Part shown: piece after piece, positions 43,553-52,627 of the stretch
How positions within the stretch are numbered: position 1 is the first letter of the stretch
Layout of the letters: the number at the start of each line of letters is the position of its first letter
Source of the DNA: Mycolicibacter minnesotensis
Lineage (GTDB): Bacteria; Actinomycetota; Actinomycetes; Mycobacteriales; Mycobacteriaceae
Assembly (NCBI RefSeq): GCF_010731755.1
Contig: NZ_AP022589.1
Span: forward strand, 496,001-560,000
Direction of reading: 5' to 3'
Length of the DNA: 64,000 nucleotides
Notes under the pieces: generated by a model
Seen by the model: only the letters and a program-made list of their open reading frames with translations
What the model was told of the DNA's origin: nothing
Databases searched by the model: none
Position numbers and translations under genes: made by a program

Positions 43553-45013
43553 ATGCGGCCCTATCACGTCGCGATCGTCGGCTCCGGCCCATCGGGTTAC
43601 TTTGCCGCGGCATCCCTGCTGAAGCTGGCCGCGGGCGGTGAGATCGACGTGCGCATCGACATGCTGGAGATGCTGCCGACGCCGTGGGGCCTGGTGCGCT
43701 CAGGAGTGGCGCCCGATCACCCGAAGATCAAGTCGATCAGCGCACAGTTTGAGAAGACCGCGGCCGATCCGCGATTCCGGTTCTACGGCAACGTGACCGT
43801 CGGCGAGCATGTGACGCCGGCGGAGCTGGCCGAGCGCTACGACGTGGTGATCTACGCGATCGGAGCACAGTCGAATCGGCAATTGGGCATCCCCGGGGAG
43901 GATCTGCCCGGCAGCGTCGCCGCGGTGGACTTCGTCGGCTGGTACAACGCGCATCCGCATTTCGCCGACCACGCACCCGACCTGAGCTGCAGTCGCGCCA
44001 TCGTGGTGGGCAACGGCAATGTGGCCCTGGACGTGGCCCGCATTCTGGTCAGTCAGCCCGACGAGCTGCGCCGCACCGACATCGCTGACCACGCCCTGGA
44101 CGCATTGGGACCGCGCGGCATCGAAGAGGTGGTGATCGTCGGTAGGCGCGGCCCACTACAGGCCACCTTCAGCAGCCCCGAACTGCGCGAGCTCGGCGAC
44201 CTCAAGGGGCTCGACGACGTGGATGTGGTGATCGAGGCCGCGGAGTTCGCCGGGATCACCGACGAGGACATCGAGGCGGCCCCCAAGCATCCCAAGCAGA
44301 ACGTCAAGGTGTTGCGCACCTACGTCGGGCGCCCGCTGCGCCCGGGTCATCGCCGGATCGTGTTCCGATTCGCCACCTCACCGATTGAGATCCGCGGCGA
44401 GGGCCGGGTCGAGGAGATCGTGCTGGGCCGCAACGAGTTGGTCACCGATGATCAGGGTTGGGTCAGCGCACGCGACACCGGTGAGCGCGAAGTGTTGCCC
44501 ACCCAGCTGGTGGTGCGCTCGGTCGGTTACCGCGGGGTTCCCATCCCGGGTCTGCCGTTCGACGAGCGCAGCGGCACGATCCCGCACACCGCCGGACGCA
44601 TCGAGGGCGCCGACAACGAATACGTGGTCGGCTGGATCAAGCGGGGGCCTTCGGGTGTCATCGGTTCCAACAAGAGCGACTCGCAGGCCACTGTCGATAC
44701 CCTCGCCGCCGATCTGGCCGCCCGGGTGGCCGAAACGGGTTTGCCCGACCGCGACGCCGACCACGAGGTGCAGCTGCACCGCTGGCTCCTGTCTCGCCAA
44801 CCGCATCTGGTCACCGCCGAACATTGGCAGCTGATCGACGCCCACGAGCGTTCCCTCGGTGAGCCGCATGGCCGGCCCCGGGTCAAGCTGGCCAGCGTCG
44901 AGGAGATGTTGCGGGTCGGGCACGGGCCGAGTGCGCAGGAATCCTGCCCCGACTGCGATGCGGTGGAACTGAGGTCGCACGTGGTTCCGCTGCCGGAGTC
45001 GCAGCCGCAGTAA
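43553..45013 (+). CDS. fprA: NADPH-ferredoxin reductase FprA
   Basis: FAD enzyme of the adrenodoxin-reductase type that passes electrons from NADPH to ferredoxins and hence to P450s. It is 486 residues. The FAD motif is [18 protein letters not shown] (7-24), the NADPH motif [15 protein letters not shown], and the conserved [15 protein letters not shown] lies near the C-terminal end of the fold. The M. tuberculosis protein has 456 residues by memory; the extra tail here contains SCPDC, a possible redox or metal pair. Several P450 genes in this window could be clients (inference). Confidence 0.95.
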   Translation: MRPYHVAIVGSGPSGYFAAASLLKLAAGGEIDVRIDMLEMLPTPWGLVRSGVAPDHPKIKSISAQFEKTAADPRFRFYGNVTVGEHVTPAELAERYDVVIYAIGAQSNRQLGIPGEDLPGSVAAVDFVGWYNAHPHFADHAPDLSCSRAIVVGNGNVALDVARILVSQPDELRRTDIADHALDALGPRGIEEVVIVGRRGPLQATFSSPELRELGDLKGLDDVDVVIEAAEFAGITDEDIEAAPKHPKQNVKVLRTYVGRPLRPGHRRIVFRFATSPIEIRGEGRVEEIVLGRNELVTDDQGWVSARDTGEREVLPTQLVVRSVGYRGVPIPGLPFDERSGTIPHTAGRIEGADNEYVVGWIKRGPSGVIGSNKSDSQATVDTLAADLAARVAETGLPDRDADHEVQLHRWLLSRQPHLVTAEHWQLIDAHERSLGEPHGRPRVKLASVEEMLRVGHGPSAQESCPDCDAVELRSHVVPLPESQPQ

Positions 45014-45022
45014 TCGCCGAGC

Positions 45023-45358
45023 TCACTCCCCCGGTGGCGTGGACGGTGGCGCGATCGGGCTCCAGTTGTCGGGGTTGCGCGGCGAATACCGCACCGGCAG
45101 CAGCTCGCCGACGCTGGGCCACGTGTTCACGTCGACCGCGAAGCGCCGGTAGACGTCATGTTCGGCGATCGAGGGACCGTGCAGAACGCCACTGATCGTG
45201 ACGAACTGGGCACCGGTGGCCTCCGGGCGCGGACTGACGCCGGTGATCAGGACGGTGCCCTCGAGGGCTTCCCGGCCTGGCCCCGAACGCACGAACCGCG
45301 GCGCCAGAAAAACGCCCATCACAGCCAGCAGTAACAGCAGCGCTCCGATCTCCCACAT
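45023..45358 (-). CDS. Small single-pass membrane protein, unknown
   Basis: A 111-residue protein with an N-terminal membrane anchor ([20 protein letters not shown]), followed by a small beta-rich domain ([40 protein letters not shown]) that could be an OB- or SHOCT-like module. I do not recognise a family. Only 23 bp separate its ATG from the divergent hisN ATG, so promoters must overlap or lie in the neighbouring coding sequence. It converges on fprA 9 bp away. Confidence 0.65.
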   Translation of the reverse strand: MWEIGALLLLLAVMGVFLAPRFVRSGPGREALEGTVLITGVSPRPEATGAQFVTISGVLHGPSIAEHDVYRRFAVDVNTWPSVGELLPVRYSPRNPDNWSPIAPPSTPPGE

Positions 45359-45381
45359 GCGGCCATGGTAGGACTTTCGCC

Positions 45382-46182
45382 ATGGCGCAGATCAACGACA
45401 ATCTCGATGACGACCTCTCCCTCGCCCTGGCCTTGGCCGACCGGGCGGACGAAATCAGCCTGGCGCGGTTCGGTGCACTGGACCTGCGGGTCGACACCAA
45501 GCCCGACCTCACCCCGGTGACCGATGCCGACCAGGCCGTCGAAACCGCGCTGCGTGAGGTGCTGGCAGCCGAGCGTCCGCAGGACCAGATTCTGGGCGAG
45601 GAGTTCGGTGGCACTGCCGCTTTCAGCGGGCGTCAATGGATCATCGACCCGATCGATGGCACCAAGAATTTCGTGCGCGGGGTGCCGGTGTGGGCCACGC
45701 TGATCTCCCTGCTGCACGACGGTGTGCCGATCCTCGGGGTGATCAGCGCCCCGGCGCTGCACCGGCGCTGGTGGGCGACGAGCGGTCAGGGCGCGTTCGG
45801 GTCGGTCGCCGGGGCACCGGCGCGACGACTGTCGGTGTCGGCGGTGACCGATCTGGATTCGTCGAGCCTGACGTTCGCCGGGCTGAACTACTGGGAGGCC
45901 CGCGGCCTGCGGGAGCAGTTCCTGAATCTGACCGCGTCGGTCTGGCGGGCCCGGTCCTACGGCGATTTCTGGGCCTACTGCCTGGTCGCCGAGGGTGCGG
46001 TGGACGCGGCGATCGAGCCGGCGGTGTCGGTCTGGGACCTGGCTGCCGTCGACATCGTGGTGCGCGAGGCCGGTGGAGTGTTCACCGACCTGTCCGGCAA
46101 TCCGGGGCCGCATGGCAACTGCGCCGTCGCCGCCAACCCCGCCCTACACCGGCAGGTCATGGCGGCGCTGACCGCGGACTGA
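45382..46182 (+). CDS. hisN: Histidinol-phosphatase HisN (inositol-monophosphatase family)
   Basis: A 266-residue metal-dependent phosphatase, the counterpart of Rv3137, which acts as histidinol-phosphate phosphatase in histidine synthesis. Metal-site motifs are LGEEFGG (72-78), [16 protein letters not shown] (87-102) and [20 protein letters not shown] 45382 has AGGA eight bases upstream. Other family members hydrolyse inositol phosphate, so the specific substrate rests on the synteny next to fadE24. Confidence 0.88.
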   Translation: MAQINDNLDDDLSLALALADRADEISLARFGALDLRVDTKPDLTPVTDADQAVETALREVLAAERPQDQILGEEFGGTAAFSGRQWIIDPIDGTKNFVRGVPVWATLISLLHDGVPILGVISAPALHRRWWATSGQGAFGSVAGAPARRLSVSAVTDLDSSSLTFAGLNYWEARGLREQFLNLTASVWRARSYGDFWAYCLVAEGAVDAAIEPAVSVWDLAAVDIVVREAGGVFTDLSGNPGPHGNCAVAANPALHRQVMAALTAD

Positions 46183-46247
46183 ACTGCCAGTCCGCGGGGG
46201 CGGTGCGGGGCTATGTCTGACGTCGACGCCTGAGGACTACGTCACAC

Positions 46248-46279
46248 CTTACTTACGAGTCATCTTACTTCGGAGTAAG
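46248..46279. promoter_or_regulatory. Tandem palindrome upstream of fadE24
   Basis: 46264-46279 is CTTACTTCGGAGTAAG, a perfect palindrome with 6-bp arms; 46248-46263 directly before it matches at 12 of 16 positions. In addition ACACCTTACT (46244-46253) is the exact complement of AGTAAGGTGT (46274-46283). It lies about 40 bp upstream of fadE24 and is very likely a repressor operator, probably TetR-type. The repressor is not identified. Confidence 0.6.
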
Positions 46280-46317
46280 GTGTCCTCATCGATACTTCCC
46301 TCGAGTGAGGCTCTGAC

Positions 46318-47733
46318 ATGACTGATATCGCCCCCGCCACCAACGGCTCAAAGGTCCGGCTGAACAGCCGCGCCAGCGGCGTCGGGTCGGTTCCGCACAA
46401 GCGCACCCCGATGGCGGCAGCCCTGTCGCTGGTCATGCCACTAGCCAGGCGGGACTTTCTGGACCGCTACCGCCTTCGCGAGCCACTGAACCGGGGGCTC
46501 AACCATGGCGTGAAGACGGTGTTTTCGGCCGCCGGAGCCTCGACCCGCCAATTCAAGAAGGTCCAGGGCCTGGGCAAGGCACCGGCTCGGCTCAGCGCCC
46601 CCAGCGAAGGCGGTGCAGGCGCCAAAGGCGCTGATTACTTCGACCTAACCCCCGATGACGATCAGCAGATGATCATCGACACTGTCGAGGAGTTCGCGGC
46701 CGAGCTGCTGCGGCCGGCGGCCCACGACGCCGACGAGGCCCTCGACTACCCGCGCGAGCTGCTCGGCAAAGCAGCCGAATTGGGCATCACGGCGATCAAC
46801 ATCCCCGAGGAGTTCGACGGGATCGCCGCCCACCGCTCGGCGGTCACCAACGTGCTGGTGGCCGAGGCGCTGGCCTACGGCGACATGGGCCTGGCGCTGC
46901 CGATCCTGGCCCCCGGCGGGGTGGCTTCGGCGTTGACCCACTGGGGCAGCGCCGACCAGCAGGCCACCTACCTGCCGGAGTTCGCCGGGGAGAAGGTTCC
47001 GCAGGCCTGTGTCGCGATCGTCGAGCCGCATGCGCTGTTCGATCCGACCAACCTCAAGACCACCGCGGTGCGCACCCCCAGCGGCTACCGGCTCGACGGC
47101 GTGAAGTCCTTGGTTCCAGCTGCCGCTGACGCCGAACTGTTCATCGTGGCCGCCCAGCTCAACGGCAAGCCCGCGCTGTTCATCGTCGAATCCTCGGCGC
47201 CCGGCCTGACCGTCAAGGCCGACCCCAGCATGGGTCTTCGCGCCGCCGCACTGGGCCAGATCGAGCTGAACAAGGTGTCGGTGCCCCTCACCGCCCGCCT
47301 CGGCGAGGAGGGAGCCGAGGACTCCGACTACTCGCAGGCCATCGCGCTGTCCCGGCTGGGCTGGGCCGCGCTGGCTGTGGGCACCAGCCACGCAGTGTTG
47401 GACCACGTGATGCCCTACATCAAGGAGCGCGAGGCGTTCGGCGAGCCGATCGCCAACCGCCAGTCGGTGGCGTTCATGTGCGCCAATATCGCCATCGAGC
47501 TCGACGGGCTGCGCCTGCTGACCTGGCGCGGTGCGTCACGGTGCGAGCAGGGTCTGCCGTTCATCAGAGAAGCCGCGCTGGCCAAGCGGATCGCCACCGA
47601 CAAGGGCATGCAGATCGGCCTGGACGGGGTGCAGCTGCTCGGCGGCCACGGCTACACCAAGGAGCATCCGGTGGAGCGCTGGTACCGGGATCTTCGGGCG
47701 CTCGGCATCGCCGAGGGCGTTCTGGTCATCTGA
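46318..47733 (+). CDS. fadE24: Acyl-CoA dehydrogenase FadE24
   Basis: A 471-residue flavoprotein with a basic N-terminal extension of about 110 residues before the dehydrogenase fold starts (DLTPDDDQQMIIDTVEEFAA). The middle domain has CVAIVEPHALFDPTNLKTTA, and the C-terminal domain FGEPIANRQSVAFMCANIAIE and LLGGHGYTKEHPVERWYRD. It forms a pair with fadE23, 49 bp downstream, as Rv3139/Rv3140, whose products I recall as isoniazid-induced; such pairs often form a heterotetramer. In many such pairs only one subunit has the catalytic Glu. Substrate unknown. Confidence 0.93.
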   Translation: MTDIAPATNGSKVRLNSRASGVGSVPHKRTPMAAALSLVMPLARRDFLDRYRLREPLNRGLNHGVKTVFSAAGASTRQFKKVQGLGKAPARLSAPSEGGAGAKGADYFDLTPDDDQQMIIDTVEEFAAELLRPAAHDADEALDYPRELLGKAAELGITAINIPEEFDGIAAHRSAVTNVLVAEALAYGDMGLALPILAPGGVASALTHWGSADQQATYLPEFAGEKVPQACVAIVEPHALFDPTNLKTTAVRTPSGYRLDGVKSLVPAAADAELFIVAAQLNGKPALFIVESSAPGLTVKADPSMGLRAAALGQIELNKVSVPLTARLGEEGAEDSDYSQAIALSRLGWAALAVGTSHAVLDHVMPYIKEREAFGEPIANRQSVAFMCANIAIELDGLRLLTWRGASRCEQGLPFIREAALAKRIATDKGMQIGLDGVQLLGGHGYTKEHPVERWYRDLRALGIAEGVLVI

Positions 47734-47782
47734 GCCCTCCCCAGCCACCCAACCCATCTGCTGCGAAAACGAAAGTCTGATC

Positions 47783-48991
47783 ATGGCAATCAATCTGGAA
47801 CTGCCCCGCAAAATGCGCGAAGTCATCGAGATGTCCCACGCCGGCGCGGCGGAGATATTGCGCCCCATTTCGCGCAAATACGATGCGCGCGAACACGCCT
47901 ATCCGGTCGAGCTGGACACTCTTGAGTCGCTGTTCGACGGCGTCTCTGGAACCGGCGACAACGCGATGGCCGGCGCCGAGGCATTCCGCGCTTCCGGGGA
48001 GCAGACCGGGAACCGCAACGCGTCCAACATGGCGGCGATGCTGCAGGTACTCGAGATGAGTTGGGGCGACGTCGCATTGATGTTGTCGGTGCCCTATCAG
48101 GGCCTCGGCAATGCGGCCATCTCCGGTGTCGCCACCGACGAGCAGCTCGCGCGTCTGGGCAAGGTGTGGGCCGCCATGGCGATCACCGAACCGAGCTTCG
48201 GCTCGGACTCCGCGGCGGTCAGCACGACGGCCACCCTCGACGGCGACGAGTATGTGATCAACGGCGAGAAGATCTTCGTCACCGCCGGATCGCGCTGCAC
48301 CCACATCGTGGTGTGGGCGACGCTGGACAAGGCCCTGGGACGGGCGGCGATCAAGTCCTTCATCGTGCCGCGTGAGCATCCCGGCGTGACGGTCGAACGC
48401 CTGGAGCACAAGCTGGGCATCAAGGCCTCCGACACCGCGGTGATCCGCTTCGACAACGCCCGCATCCCCAAGGACAACCTGCTGGGCAGCCCGGAGATCA
48501 ACACCGAGAAGAGCTTCTCGGGGGTCATGGAAACCTTCGACAACACCCGGCCGATCGTGGCTGCGATGGCGGTCGGGGTCGCGCGCGCCGCGCTGGAGGA
48601 GCTGCGCAAGCTGCTCACCGCGGCGGGCATCGAGATCTGCTACGACAAGCCGGCGCACGCCCAGAGCGCACCGGCCGCGGAGTTCCTGCGTATGGAAGCC
48701 GACTGGGAGTCGGCGAACCTGCTGACGCTGCGCTCGGCATGGCAGGCCGACAACCGCATCCCCAACTCCAAAGAGGCGTCGATGGGCAAGGCCAAGGCCG
48801 GCCGGGTCGCCACCGACATCACCCTCAAGGCCGTCGAGATGGCCGGCACTCTGGGCTACTCCGAGCAGACTCTGTTGGAGAAGTGGAGCCGCGACTCGAA
48901 GATCCTCGACATCTTCGAAGGCACCCAACAGATCCAGCTGCTGGTGGTGGCCCGCCGACTGCTGGGCCTGACGTCGGCCCAGCTGAAGTAG
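47783..48991 (+). CDS. fadE23: Acyl-CoA dehydrogenase FadE23
   Basis: A 402-residue acyl-CoA dehydrogenase from ATG 47783; an open frame back to 47531 belongs to fadE24 sequence and is rejected. FAD/substrate motifs are ITEPSFGSDSAAVSTTATL and NGEKIFVTAGSR, and the C-terminal end is LDIFEGTQQIQLLVVARRLL, with Glu in FEGT at the usual catalytic or FAD-contact position. It probably works as a complex with FadE24. A strong hairpin (49015-49056) follows. Confidence 0.93.
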   Translation: MAINLELPRKMREVIEMSHAGAAEILRPISRKYDAREHAYPVELDTLESLFDGVSGTGDNAMAGAEAFRASGEQTGNRNASNMAAMLQVLEMSWGDVALMLSVPYQGLGNAAISGVATDEQLARLGKVWAAMAITEPSFGSDSAAVSTTATLDGDEYVINGEKIFVTAGSRCTHIVVWATLDKALGRAAIKSFIVPREHPGVTVERLEHKLGIKASDTAVIRFDNARIPKDNLLGSPEINTEKSFSGVMETFDNTRPIVAAMAVGVARAALEELRKLLTAAGIEICYDKPAHAQSAPAAEFLRMEADWESANLLTLRSAWQADNRIPNSKEASMGKAKAGRVATDITLKAVEMAGTLGYSEQTLLEKWSRDSKILDIFEGTQQIQLLVVARRLLGLTSAQLK

Positions 48992-49014
48992 CCGGCCACT
49001 CCCGGTCAGCAGGC

Positions 49015-49056
49015 TCAAGAATCGCACCCGCGGGCTCCCCGCGCGGTGCGATTCTT
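49015..49056. terminator. Long hairpin after fadE23
   Basis: CAAGAATCGCACC (49015-49027) pairs with GGTGCGATTCTTG (49044-49056), with a further CGCGGG/CCCGCG stem inside. About 19 paired bases, 24 bp after the fadE23 stop. There is no T-run beyond the TTCTTG in the arm. Confidence 0.7.
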
Positions 49057-49100
49057 GCGTTGGGACACGCGTGTGGCACCCCTTGCCTCGATCGAAAACA

Positions 49101-49124
49101 AAAAGTAATGTTGCTTTTACTTTT
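49101..49124. promoter_or_regulatory. Operator candidate upstream of the dioxygenase operon
   Basis: AAAAGTAA-N8-TTACTTTT, perfect 8-bp arms, 26 bp before the start of the homogentisate-dioxygenase-like gene. It is AT-rich in very GC-rich DNA. The TetR protein at 53538, the last gene of this operon, is the obvious candidate to bind it. Confidence 0.6.
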
Positions 49125-49149
49125 GACGCCGATCCCTGGGGAGTCGCTG

Positions 49150-50244
49150 ATGGAATCCTTCGTCCACCTGCGCAAAGGCACCACACCGCGCCGCATCCAC
49201 GCTGACCTCGACGGCCTCAAAGACGACGAGCTGGGCCGCGGCGGCTTCACCGGGCGCACCGCGAACATGTACCGACGCCACGACCCCACCGCCTACCGCG
49301 CCGAAGGCCCGCTGCGGCCGGTCGACGTCCTGGCCGGGCTCCTGGCGCCGACCGACGCCGTCGACCCCGCGGGCGACCCGCTGCTGTTGTTCAGCAACGC
49401 CGACTGCCGCATCTGGCTGTCCCGCCGCTCCGCAGAGATGCCGCACTACGTCCGCTACGTCGACGGCGACCTGCTCTGCTTCGTTCACACCGGGTCCGGA
49501 AAGCTGGAGACCGAATTCGGCCCACTGGACTACCGCGCCGGCGACTGGCTCTACCTGCCCAAGGCGACCACGTGGCGTCAGCTCCCCGCAGCCGAGTCCA
49601 CCTGGTTGATCATCGAAGCGACCGAAGAATTCCGGGTGCCCCCGGCGGGGCCGCTTGGCCGGCACTTCCCGTTCGACCCCTCTCTGGTGGTCATTCCCGA
49701 ACCCGTCGCCATCGACGACGACGGCCGCGACCAGTACGAAGTTCGGCTCATTCACGACGGCGGACCGACAACGCTGTACTACCAACACAATCCGATGGAC
49801 GTCGAGGGCTGGCGCGGCGACAACTTCGCGTTCTCGTTCAACATCGCCGACTACAACGTGGTGACGTCGGAGAGCGTGCACCTGCCGCCGACAGTGCACC
49901 TGTTCATGCAGGCCACCGGCGTATACGTGATGAATTTCCTGCCCAAGCCCGCCGAAACCGTGCCAGGCACCGAACGCACGCCCTGGTATCACCGCAACGT
50001 CGACTTCGACGAGATCGCGTTCTTCCACGGCGGATCGCTCTACGGGATTCCCATGCCCCCGGGCCTGATCAGCCACGCACCCCAGGGCGTGCACCACGGC
50101 GCACCGGAGAAAGCCCGCGAGCGCTCGCGACGTAAGTTCGACGATTACGAGCGGGTCGACTGGGAGGTCATCGCCATCGACACCCGGCACCGCCTCATCG
50201 CCTCACCGGAAGTTCTCGCCGCCGACCTAGGACAACACGCATGA
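49150..50244 (+). CDS. Homogentisate 1,2-dioxygenase-like ring-cleavage enzyme
   Basis: A cupin-type Fe(II) dioxygenase of 364 residues from ATG 49150, with GGGGAG six bases upstream; the in-frame ATG at 49108 would add a leucine run and overlaps the operator. Metal-site residues are His281 in PWYHRNVDFDE, Glu288 in the same motif, and His315/316 in APQGVHHGAPE. The N-terminal cupin half has LCFVHTGSGKLETEFG and GDWLYLPKATTW. True homogentisate dioxygenases are usually longer, and no maleylacetoacetate isomerase or fumarylacetoacetase gene follows. The ring substrate may therefore be another gentisate- or homogentisate-like compound. Confidence 0.8.
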   Translation: MESFVHLRKGTTPRRIHADLDGLKDDELGRGGFTGRTANMYRRHDPTAYRAEGPLRPVDVLAGLLAPTDAVDPAGDPLLLFSNADCRIWLSRRSAEMPHYVRYVDGDLLCFVHTGSGKLETEFGPLDYRAGDWLYLPKATTWRQLPAAESTWLIIEATEEFRVPPAGPLGRHFPFDPSLVVIPEPVAIDDDGRDQYEVRLIHDGGPTTLYYQHNPMDVEGWRGDNFAFSFNIADYNVVTSESVHLPPTVHLFMQATGVYVMNFLPKPAETVPGTERTPWYHRNVDFDEIAFFHGGSLYGIPMPPGLISHAPQGVHHGAPEKARERSRRKFDDYERVDWEVIAIDTRHRLIASPEVLAADLGQHA

Positions 50245-51425
50245 GCGCCAAACACGACTACGACCGCATCCCCTACCTGATTGCCTACCAGAACAATTCG
50301 GGTGTCCGCGACGTCTACGGCGGGGTCGCCGAGCTGGTTGTGTTGGAAAGCTACCTGCTGCGCCCGACGTCCGCCCCCAGCGACACCGTGCTGGTGTTCA
50401 TGCACCCGATCGGCGGCGGCGCCTACCTGCCGATGGTCAATGCCCTGGCCCGGGCCGGGCACCACGTCATCTACTGCAACAGCCGATTCCGTGGCACCGA
50501 CTCCGCGCTGCTGATGGAGAAGGTGGTCGAAGACCTCGGCGAGTGCATCAAGGACGCCAAGAACCGCCTGGGCTATCGCAAAGTGGTGCTGGCCGGCTGG
50601 AGCGGCGGCGGTTCGCTGTCCCTGTTCTACCAACAGCAGGCGCAGCACCCGACGGTGACGGCCAGCCCCTCCGGCGATGGCCCTGACCTCACGAAACTGA
50701 ACCTGATCCCGGCCGACGGCGTGATGTTGCTCGCCGCCCACATCAGCCGCCACGGCACGTTGACCGAATGGCTGGACGCCTCGATCCTCGACGAGTCCGA
50801 CCCGACTAAGCGTGACCCGGAGCTGGACCTCTACAACCCTGACAACCCCAACCAGCCGCCCTACAGCGCGGAGTTCCTCGACCGGTACCGGGCCGCCCAG
50901 ATCGCGCGGAACCGCAAGATCACCGCCTGGGTCAAGGCCAAGCTGGCCGAGTTCAAGGATTCCGGGCTGACCGATCAGGAGTTCGGCTTCGTCGTCCACG
51001 GCACCATGGCCGACCCGCGCTGGCTGGACCCGACAGTCGACCCCAACGACCGCACCCCCGGCAGCTGCTACCTGGGCGAGCCCGCGGTGGTGAATATGAG
51101 CCCGGTCGGGTTGGCCCGGTTCTGCACCCTGCGCAGCTGGCTGTCGCAGTGGAGCTACGACGACGCCCACGGCGACGGACTGGTCTGCGGAGCAGATGTC
51201 GCGGTGCCCACCCTGGTGATCGGCAACACCGCCGACGACGCCTGCACACCCAGCCACACCCGCCGTCTGTTCGAGGCGATCGGCACCGGCGACAAGGCGA
51301 TGCATGAAATCCCCGGCGCCAACCACTATTACGCCGGGACCGATCAGCGCGACGCGCTGCGACAGGCCGTGACGATCGTCAGTGATTGGCTGGCCCAGCA
51401 TGATTTCGTAGGCTCGTCGGAATGA
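50241..51425 (+). CDS. Alpha/beta hydrolase of the dioxygenase operon
   Basis: A 394-residue hydrolase. The oxyanion region is MHPIGGGAY, the nucleophile Ser121 is in GWSGGGS, the acid lies in NTADDACTPSHTRR, and the base His in PGANHYYAG. It is longer than the meta-cleavage hydrolases, with a roughly 100-residue helical insertion (DESDPTKRDPELDLYNPDNP region) as a lid. It overlaps the dioxygenase stop and the CoA-transferase start by 4 bp each, so it probably takes the ring-opened product or hydrolyses an ester or CoA intermediate (inference). Confidence 0.85.
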   Translation: MSAKHDYDRIPYLIAYQNNSGVRDVYGGVAELVVLESYLLRPTSAPSDTVLVFMHPIGGGAYLPMVNALARAGHHVIYCNSRFRGTDSALLMEKVVEDLGECIKDAKNRLGYRKVVLAGWSGGGSLSLFYQQQAQHPTVTASPSGDGPDLTKLNLIPADGVMLLAAHISRHGTLTEWLDASILDESDPTKRDPELDLYNPDNPNQPPYSAEFLDRYRAAQIARNRKITAWVKAKLAEFKDSGLTDQEFGFVVHGTMADPRWLDPTVDPNDRTPGSCYLGEPAVVNMSPVGLARFCTLRSWLSQWSYDDAHGDGLVCGADVAVPTLVIGNTADDACTPSHTRRLFEAIGTGDKAMHEIPGANHYYAGTDQRDALRQAVTIVSDWLAQHDFVGSSE

Positions 51426-52627
51426 ACACCACTGGTGCGCTGGACGGCATCCGCGTTCTGGAGCTAGGCACGCTGATCTCCGGACCGTTCGCGGGGCGAC
51501 TGCTCGGCGATATGGGTGCCGAAGTCATCAAGATCGAACTGCCCGGTAGACCCGACCCGCTGCGCACCTGGGGCCAGGCCGAACTGGACGGCCACCACTT
51601 CTTCTGGACCGTGCACGCCCGCAACAAGAAGGCCGTCACCCTCGACCTGCGTACCGCTCAAGGCCGCGCCCTGTTCCTCGAACTCGTCGAGAAATCCGAC
51701 ATCGTCGTGGAGAACTTCCGTCCCGGCACTCTGGAGCGCTGGGGGTTGGGTTTCGATGTGCTGCATCAGCACAACAAGGGCCTCATCCTGGTCCGGGTCT
51801 CGGGCTACGGCCAAACAGGGCCAGACGCCCACAAGGCCGGCTATGCCTCGGTGGCCGAAGCCGCCAGCGGGCTGCGGCATATGAACGGCTTTCCGGGCGG
51901 GCCGCCGCCGCGGCTGGCACTGTCCCTCGGCGACAGCCTCGCGGGCATGTTCGCCGCCCAGGGTGCACTCGCCGCCCTGTATCGCCGCACAGTCACCGGC
52001 GTGGGGCAGGTGGTCGATGTCGCGCTGACCGAATCCTGCTTGGCCATCCAGGAATCGACCATCCCCGACTATGACGTCGGCGGCGTGGTCCGCGGGCCCT
52101 CGGGCACCCGGCTGGAAGGCATTGCCCCATCGAACATCTACCAGTCCGCCGACGGCAGCTGGGTGGTGATCGCCGCCAATCAGGACAGCGTGTTCGCCCG
52201 GCTGTGCCAGGCCATGGGTCGACCCGAGCTGACGACCGACCCGCGCTTCGCCGATCACGGCGCGCGCGGCCGCAATCAGGACGAGCTCGACGCGATCATC
52301 GGCCAATGGGCGGCCCAGCGTGCACCCGATGCCATCATCGCGACCCTGAGCGAAGCTGGGGTGATCTCCGGGCCCATCAACACCGTCGCTGAGGTGGTCA
52401 AAGACCCGCAACTGTGGGCGCGCGGCATGCTCGCCGAGCACTGGGACGAAGGCGCCGAACGCACCGTGCTGGGACCCGGTGTCATGCCGGTGCTCTCGGA
52501 GAGCCCCGGCACCATCCGCAACGCCGGATCGGCCCGGCCGGGCCAACACAACGACGAGGTCTACGCCGACCTGCTCGGCAAGACCAGCGCGGAGTTGGAC
52601 GCCCTACGCAGGGAGGGAGTGCTGTGA
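51422..52627 (+). CDS. Family III CoA transferase (CaiB/BaiF type)
   Basis: A 401-residue enzyme that moves CoA between carboxylic acids. The N-terminal motif is VLELGTLISGPFAGRLLGD (13-31), then NKKAVTLDLR, DIVVENFRPGTLERWGLG and the catalytic Asp171 in LSLGDSLAG. The C-terminal part (DPQLWARGMLAEHW) is typical too. It probably activates an acid made by the dioxygenase/hydrolase steps or a free acid entering the pathway. Both ends overlap neighbours by 4 bp. Confidence 0.92.
   Translation: MNTTGALDGIRVLELGTLISGPFAGRLLGDMGAEVIKIELPGRPDPLRTWGQAELDGHHFFWTVHARNKKAVTLDLRTAQGRALFLELVEKSDIVVENFRPGTLERWGLGFDVLHQHNKGLILVRVSGYGQTGPDAHKAGYASVAEAASGLRHMNGFPGGPPPRLALSLGDSLAGMFAAQGALAALYRRTVTGVGQVVDVALTESCLAIQESTIPDYDVGGVVRGPSGTRLEGIAPSNIYQSADGSWVVIAANQDSVFARLCQAMGRPELTTDPRFADHGARGRNQDELDAIIGQWAAQRAPDAIIATLSEAGVISGPINTVAEVVKDPQLWARGMLAEHWDEGAERTVLGPGVMPVLSESPGTIRNAGSARPGQHNDEVYADLLGKTSAELDALRREGVL

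Noticed and set aside
47726..49186. 486-codon minus-strand open frame across fadE23
   Set aside because: Antisense shadow of a conserved dehydrogenase; it also crosses the terminator hairpin and the operator at 49101-49124.
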